DNA of 64,000 nucleotides from Saprospiraceae bacterium. Lineage in GTDB: Bacteria; Bacteroidota; Bacteroidia; Chitinophagales; Saprospiraceae. Location of the stretch: the NCBI GenBank assembly GCA_021604865.1, contig BQJU01000005.1, forward strand, positions 94,707 to 158,706. Reading direction: 5' to 3'. This document shows positions 61,520 through 64,000 of this stretch, one piece after another. The number at the start of each line of letters is the position of its first letter. Position 1 is the first letter of the stretch. The translations under genes were made by a program, and so were the position numbers. The notes under the pieces are model-generated. The model was not told the DNA's origin. It searched no databases and saw nothing but the letters and a program-made list of their open reading frames with translations.

Positions 61520-63664
61520 TTAGGCTTTATAATAGTTATCAATGACCAATTTTTCTGCCCCATCTGCAGCTACCAGTTGGTGTTTACGGGTAGCGATCAC
61601 TTGCTGCACAAAGATTTCTGCCTGTGCCAGGTAATCTTCCGTAAATTCCAGGGTAGGTTCATATTTATTGATCTGTAAAACAAAATCCGGGAATAGAGCC
61701 GGGAAGTCAAAATCGCCGGTTTCTACATAATGTGTTTGGAAGTCATCAAGAATAAGGCGATGGGTATTACACTTGACATCCTTACTTAGCAAGAGCGCCT
61801 TGGCACCAACCACAAATCCGGTATAGGCATGGTATAATGCATTGATATAGTCATTAGCTTGGAACGCTGCATAAGCCGAATCAATTTTTTCTCTGCTGTC
61901 TGCAATGATGGTACCAACCACATCAAGGGTAACTCCCGCACATTCTCCGACACCAATTTCCTGGATATAATTTTGATCCTGACCCCAGTCGAAGAAATCT
62001 GTTTCTTTCAGGGTATCAATTTCCGCTAGTGGCTTAAGCAAGTCATAGAAATAGCGTTTGCCCTGTCGACGCATATAGTCATTAAAATACGCAGTATCTC
62101 CCGCTTCAACTTCGTAGTCCTCTAATAAATATCTCAAGGCCTCCGGAATGCGTTTGGTCGGCAATTTGATCACTTTTTCTGCCACAAAACCCTTTCCATC
62201 TGGACTCACACCTCCTCCTAACACGATCTGCATGGCCGGAATAACCAAAGCACCTTTTTTGATAGAACTGCCATGAAAACCAATTTGAGCAGCCATGTGC
62301 TGGCCACAGGAATTCATACAACCGCTAATTTTGATTTTGATATCACTCTCCACGATCAGGTCGGGGTATTCTTCCTGGATTACTTTCTCCAATTCCTCAG
62401 CCAGGCCAGTGCTGTTGGTCACACCCAATGCGCAGGTGTCCGTTCCCGGGCAGGCAGTGATATCAGCAATAGTATCAAATCCAGGTTCCGCCAGCCCCAG
62501 TTTCTGCAATTCATTAAATAGGTATGGTAAACTTTCCTTACGGAGAAACTTCAACAACAAGCCCTGATTGACGGTAACCCGGATATCATCAGCAGCATAT
62601 TTCCGAACCAGTGCCGCGAGGCTGCGGGCATTTGGCGCGGAGATGTTACCTAATGGCACCCGAAGTTGTGCAGCAAAATATCCCTGTTGTTTTTGTTCGT
62701 AAACATTGGTGATTAACCAGCGTTCGTATTTGTTGGCATCTATAGGTGTATTTGTTGGAGGCACCTGATACGGTGCCGGACTTGCCTGCGGAAATGACGC
62801 ATAATCGATGGGAACACTTCGATTTTTTAAGGCTATTTTTTCCAGTTCCACCAGATTCATAAATTCTTCAAAACCGATCTTTTGGATCAAAAACTTCATG
62901 CGTGCTTTCATGCGCTTTTCCCTTTCGCCGTACCGATCAAATACCCGAATGGCAGCCTCCATAAAAGGAATAATATGATCGGCTTCCAGAAATTCATAAG
63001 CCGTTTTGGCGACAATAGAAATGGCACCTAAACCACCACCAACGACGACCTTAAAGCCTCGTTTTTCCACACCATTTTCTACCCGTATCCGGGGGATAAA
63101 CCCAAAATCATGAAAATAAGTAAAGGCTGAATCTTTATCACTTGAGGAAAAGGCCGGTTTGATTTTACGTCCCATTTCCTGGCAGATCGGATTGCGCAGG
63201 AAATAGCGGAAAGCTGCTTCAGCATAAGGCGTTACATCAAAGGGCTCGTCGGGGTCGATACCGGCATTGGCCGAGGCGGTGAGGTTGCGCACTGTATTGC
63301 CACAAGCTTCCCGGGCTGTTATGCCTGTTTGTGCCAACTCCGTCCATATTTTTGGAGAATCTTCCAGCTTGACATAATGCAACTGTATATTCTGCCGGGT
63401 AGTGAGGTGGAGGTTGCCATTGGTATACTTTTCCGAAACGTCTGCAATGCGTATTAATTGATCAGTGGTCAGTTTTCCATAGGGGATTTTTGTGCGAAAC
63501 ATCTGCACCCCAAATTGGCGTTGTCCATAAACGCCACGAGTCAGTCGATATAATTTAAAGCGTTCTTCATCCTCTTTACCGGAGCGGAATGCCTGAATAC
63601 GTCGGTCGAGTTCCAAGATATCTTTTTGGGCAGCTTCATTGACATGATTAAAATCGTAATTCAT
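61520..63664 (-). CDS. Ferredoxin-type nitrite/sulfite reductase with C-terminal helical extension
   Basis: With the start at 63664 (MNYDFNHVNEAAQ) the protein has 714 residues. It has the two ferredoxin-like/siroheme half domains: TRGVYGQRQFGVQMFRTKIP, ACGNTVRNLTASANAG, and the [4Fe-4S]-siroheme cysteines CPGTDTC and CMNSC. A C-terminal extension (about 575-714), beginning AEIDTLKETDFFDW and holding ALYHAYTGFVVGAKALLLSK, resembles a HEPN-like helical domain. It reduces sulfite to sulfide with six electrons. A frame opening at 63739 lies in the leader and is not used. Confidence 0.9.
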   Translation of the reverse strand: MNYDFNHVNEAAQKDILELDRRIQAFRSGKEDEERFKLYRLTRGVYGQRQFGVQMFRTKIPYGKLTTDQLIRIADVSEKYTNGNLHLTTRQNIQLHYVKLEDSPKIWTELAQTGITAREACGNTVRNLTASANAGIDPDEPFDVTPYAEAAFRYFLRNPICQEMGRKIKPAFSSSDKDSAFTYFHDFGFIPRIRVENGVEKRGFKVVVGGGLGAISIVAKTAYEFLEADHIIPFMEAAIRVFDRYGEREKRMKARMKFLIQKIGFEEFMNLVELEKIALKNRSVPIDYASFPQASPAPYQVPPTNTPIDANKYERWLITNVYEQKQQGYFAAQLRVPLGNISAPNARSLAALVRKYAADDIRVTVNQGLLLKFLRKESLPYLFNELQKLGLAEPGFDTIADITACPGTDTCALGVTNSTGLAEELEKVIQEEYPDLIVESDIKIKISGCMNSCGQHMAAQIGFHGSSIKKGALVIPAMQIVLGGGVSPDGKGFVAEKVIKLPTKRIPEALRYLLEDYEVEAGDTAYFNDYMRRQGKRYFYDLLKPLAEIDTLKETDFFDWGQDQNYIQEIGVGECAGVTLDVVGTIIADSREKIDSAYAAFQANDYINALYHAYTGFVVGAKALLLSKDVKCNTHRLILDDFQTHYVETGDFDFPALFPDFVLQINKYEPTLEFTEDYLAQAEIFVQQVIATRKHQLVAADGAEKLVIDNYYKA

Positions 63665-63680
63665 AATTCTGGATATATTT

Positions 63681-63709
63681 GAGTTGTTATGACGTCTGCG
63701 TAACAACTC
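63681..63709 (-). promoter_or_regulatory. Palindromic hairpin just before the sulfite reductase start
   Basis: GAGTTGTTA and TAACAACTC are perfect 9-bp inverted repeats with an 11-nt loop, ending 16 nt before the ATG at 63664. No U-run follows, so it is not a terminator; it could shade the start site or bind a protein. Confidence 0.5.
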
Positions 63710-63740
63710 TGTTGACAAAGGAAAAAGGGGGATAACCAAG

Positions 63741-63784
63741 AAAAAAAAAGGCCTTACCGGATGTATACTCCGGTAAGGCCTTTT
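63741..63784 (-). terminator. Attenuator terminator before the sulfite reductase operon
   Basis: AAAAGGCCTTACCGGA (63784-63769) and TCCGGTAAGGCCTTTT (63761-63746) form a perfect 16-bp stem with a 7-nt loop. A U9 run (63749-63741) follows, read on the minus strand. It lies between the poly-Cys leader and the gene. Its 5' arm can instead pair with the end of the leader ORF: AAAGGC (63783-63778) with GCCTTT (63816-63811), and CCGGAG (63773-63768) with CTCTGG (63829-63824). Confidence 0.9.
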
Positions 63785-63804
63785 GCCTCTAATGATTCTT
63801 TAAA

Positions 63805-63882
63805 TTAATCAAAGGCAATCCCGCCAGAGTTCGACTCGTGGTAACGACAGCAACAGCAACAAGAAATAATAAAATGGTTCAT
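63805..63882 (-). CDS. Cysteine leader peptide (CCCCC), 25 residues
   Basis: The ATG at 63882 opens MNHFIISCCCCCRYHESNSG, then GIAFD and a stop. Codons 8-12 are all Cys (TGT TGC TGT TGC TGT, 63861-63847). Such a run is the mark of an attenuator leader, here fitting the function of the genes it precedes: sulfide for cysteine. The stop is 20 nt before the terminator stem. A promoter is 30 nt upstream. The start codon is set by frame; no other gene overlaps it. Confidence 0.85.
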   Translation of the reverse strand: MNHFIISCCCCCRYHESNSGGIAFD

Positions 63883-63912
63883 CACATTAAATTTTATCTG
63901 GCTAAGACAATG

Positions 63913-63944
63913 CAAGTCTACCCACATTATTTGATTGATGCAAA
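63913..63944 (-). promoter_or_regulatory. Promoter of the sulfite reductase operon
   Basis: On the minus strand TTTG (63944-63941), a 20-nt spacer, then TAGACTTG (63920-63913) fit the Bacteroidota TTTG-N20-TAnnTTTG consensus with one mismatch (C for T). The mRNA would start near 63906, about 24 nt before the leader ATG. A second TAnnTTTG-like site, TAAATTTG at about 63948-63941, has no -33 partner. Confidence 0.6.
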
Positions 63945-64000
63945 TTTATTGGTATTAAATTTTTTATAATACATTGATTCATAGGTATATATGAACGAAT

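Noticed and set aside
63665..63739. N-terminal extension of sulfite reductase to 63739
   Set aside because: The extra residues lie in the leader between terminator and start, include the palindrome and do not resemble the family.
1..64000. CRISPR array, prophage, IS element or integrase
   Set aside because: No regularly spaced repeats, phage structural genes, transposase or integrase frames were found.

Overview
The window reads as chromosomal DNA of a gliding-type Bacteroidota, most likely a Saprospiria/Saprospiraceae relative. The reasons are a gldE-gldD pair behind mutY and ssb, a protein with a type IX secretion C-terminal signal, a serine palmitoyltransferase-type enzyme, Bacteroidota promoters (TTTG about 20 nt before TAnnTTTG), weak Shine-Dalgarno use, and Tgt without its usual zinc cysteines. 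The DNA is moderately AT-rich. Almost all of it is intact housekeeping sequence; no prophage, IS element or CRISPR was seen.

Layout. 1-3.4 kb: end of a mevalonate diphosphate decarboxylase, a rhodanese, a sphingolipid-type alpha-oxoamine synthase and heme A synthase. 3.6-3.95 kb: a gene-free AT-rich stretch with eight DnaA-box-like 9-mers, with perfect TTATCCACA boxes in the neighbourhood; it is a good oriC candidate. 4.1-30.8 kb: core genes (SRAP, pth, rng, a COX24-like mini ribosomal protein, HU, yicC-gmk-apaG, rsgA, GGGP synthase, dinB, tgt, lptF/G-type permease, ECF sigma factor, mutY, ssb, gldE, gldD, membrane pyrophosphatase). 31-39.5 kb: secreted and redox proteins (DUF1080-PA14 lipoprotein, sorbosone-dehydrogenase-like/cupredoxin fusion, M19-like hydrolase, di-heme cytochrome c). 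39.6-49.5 kb: PBP1A, a WecA/MraY-like transferase, CrcB, tryptophan dioxygenase, ribulokinase, DDAH, tRNA-Met(CAT), an L-type lectin and a beta-barrel protein. 49.8-55.1 kb: a minus-strand cluster of a T9SS-exported phosphodiesterase, a membrane-anchored EAD11-like protein and a TPR protein. 55-59 kb: a phosphatase, a hydrolase, YaaA and an SDR. 59-64 kb: a minus-strand sulfate/sulfite assimilation and siroheme operon.

The most striking element is the leader of that last operon. A promoter, a 25-codon peptide with five consecutive Cys codons, a strong intrinsic terminator and a visible antiterminator pairing form what looks like a complete cysteine-responsive attenuator ahead of sulfite reductase. 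The second notable pattern is a set of dispersed terminal-inverted-repeat elements (TTAGAGC-TTGTTTGGAG type and the related TAGACTTGTTTCGCGGGG type). Several of them end 11-14 nt before a start codon. The third is the EAD11-like/TPR pair, a possible trans-membrane signalling or conflict module.
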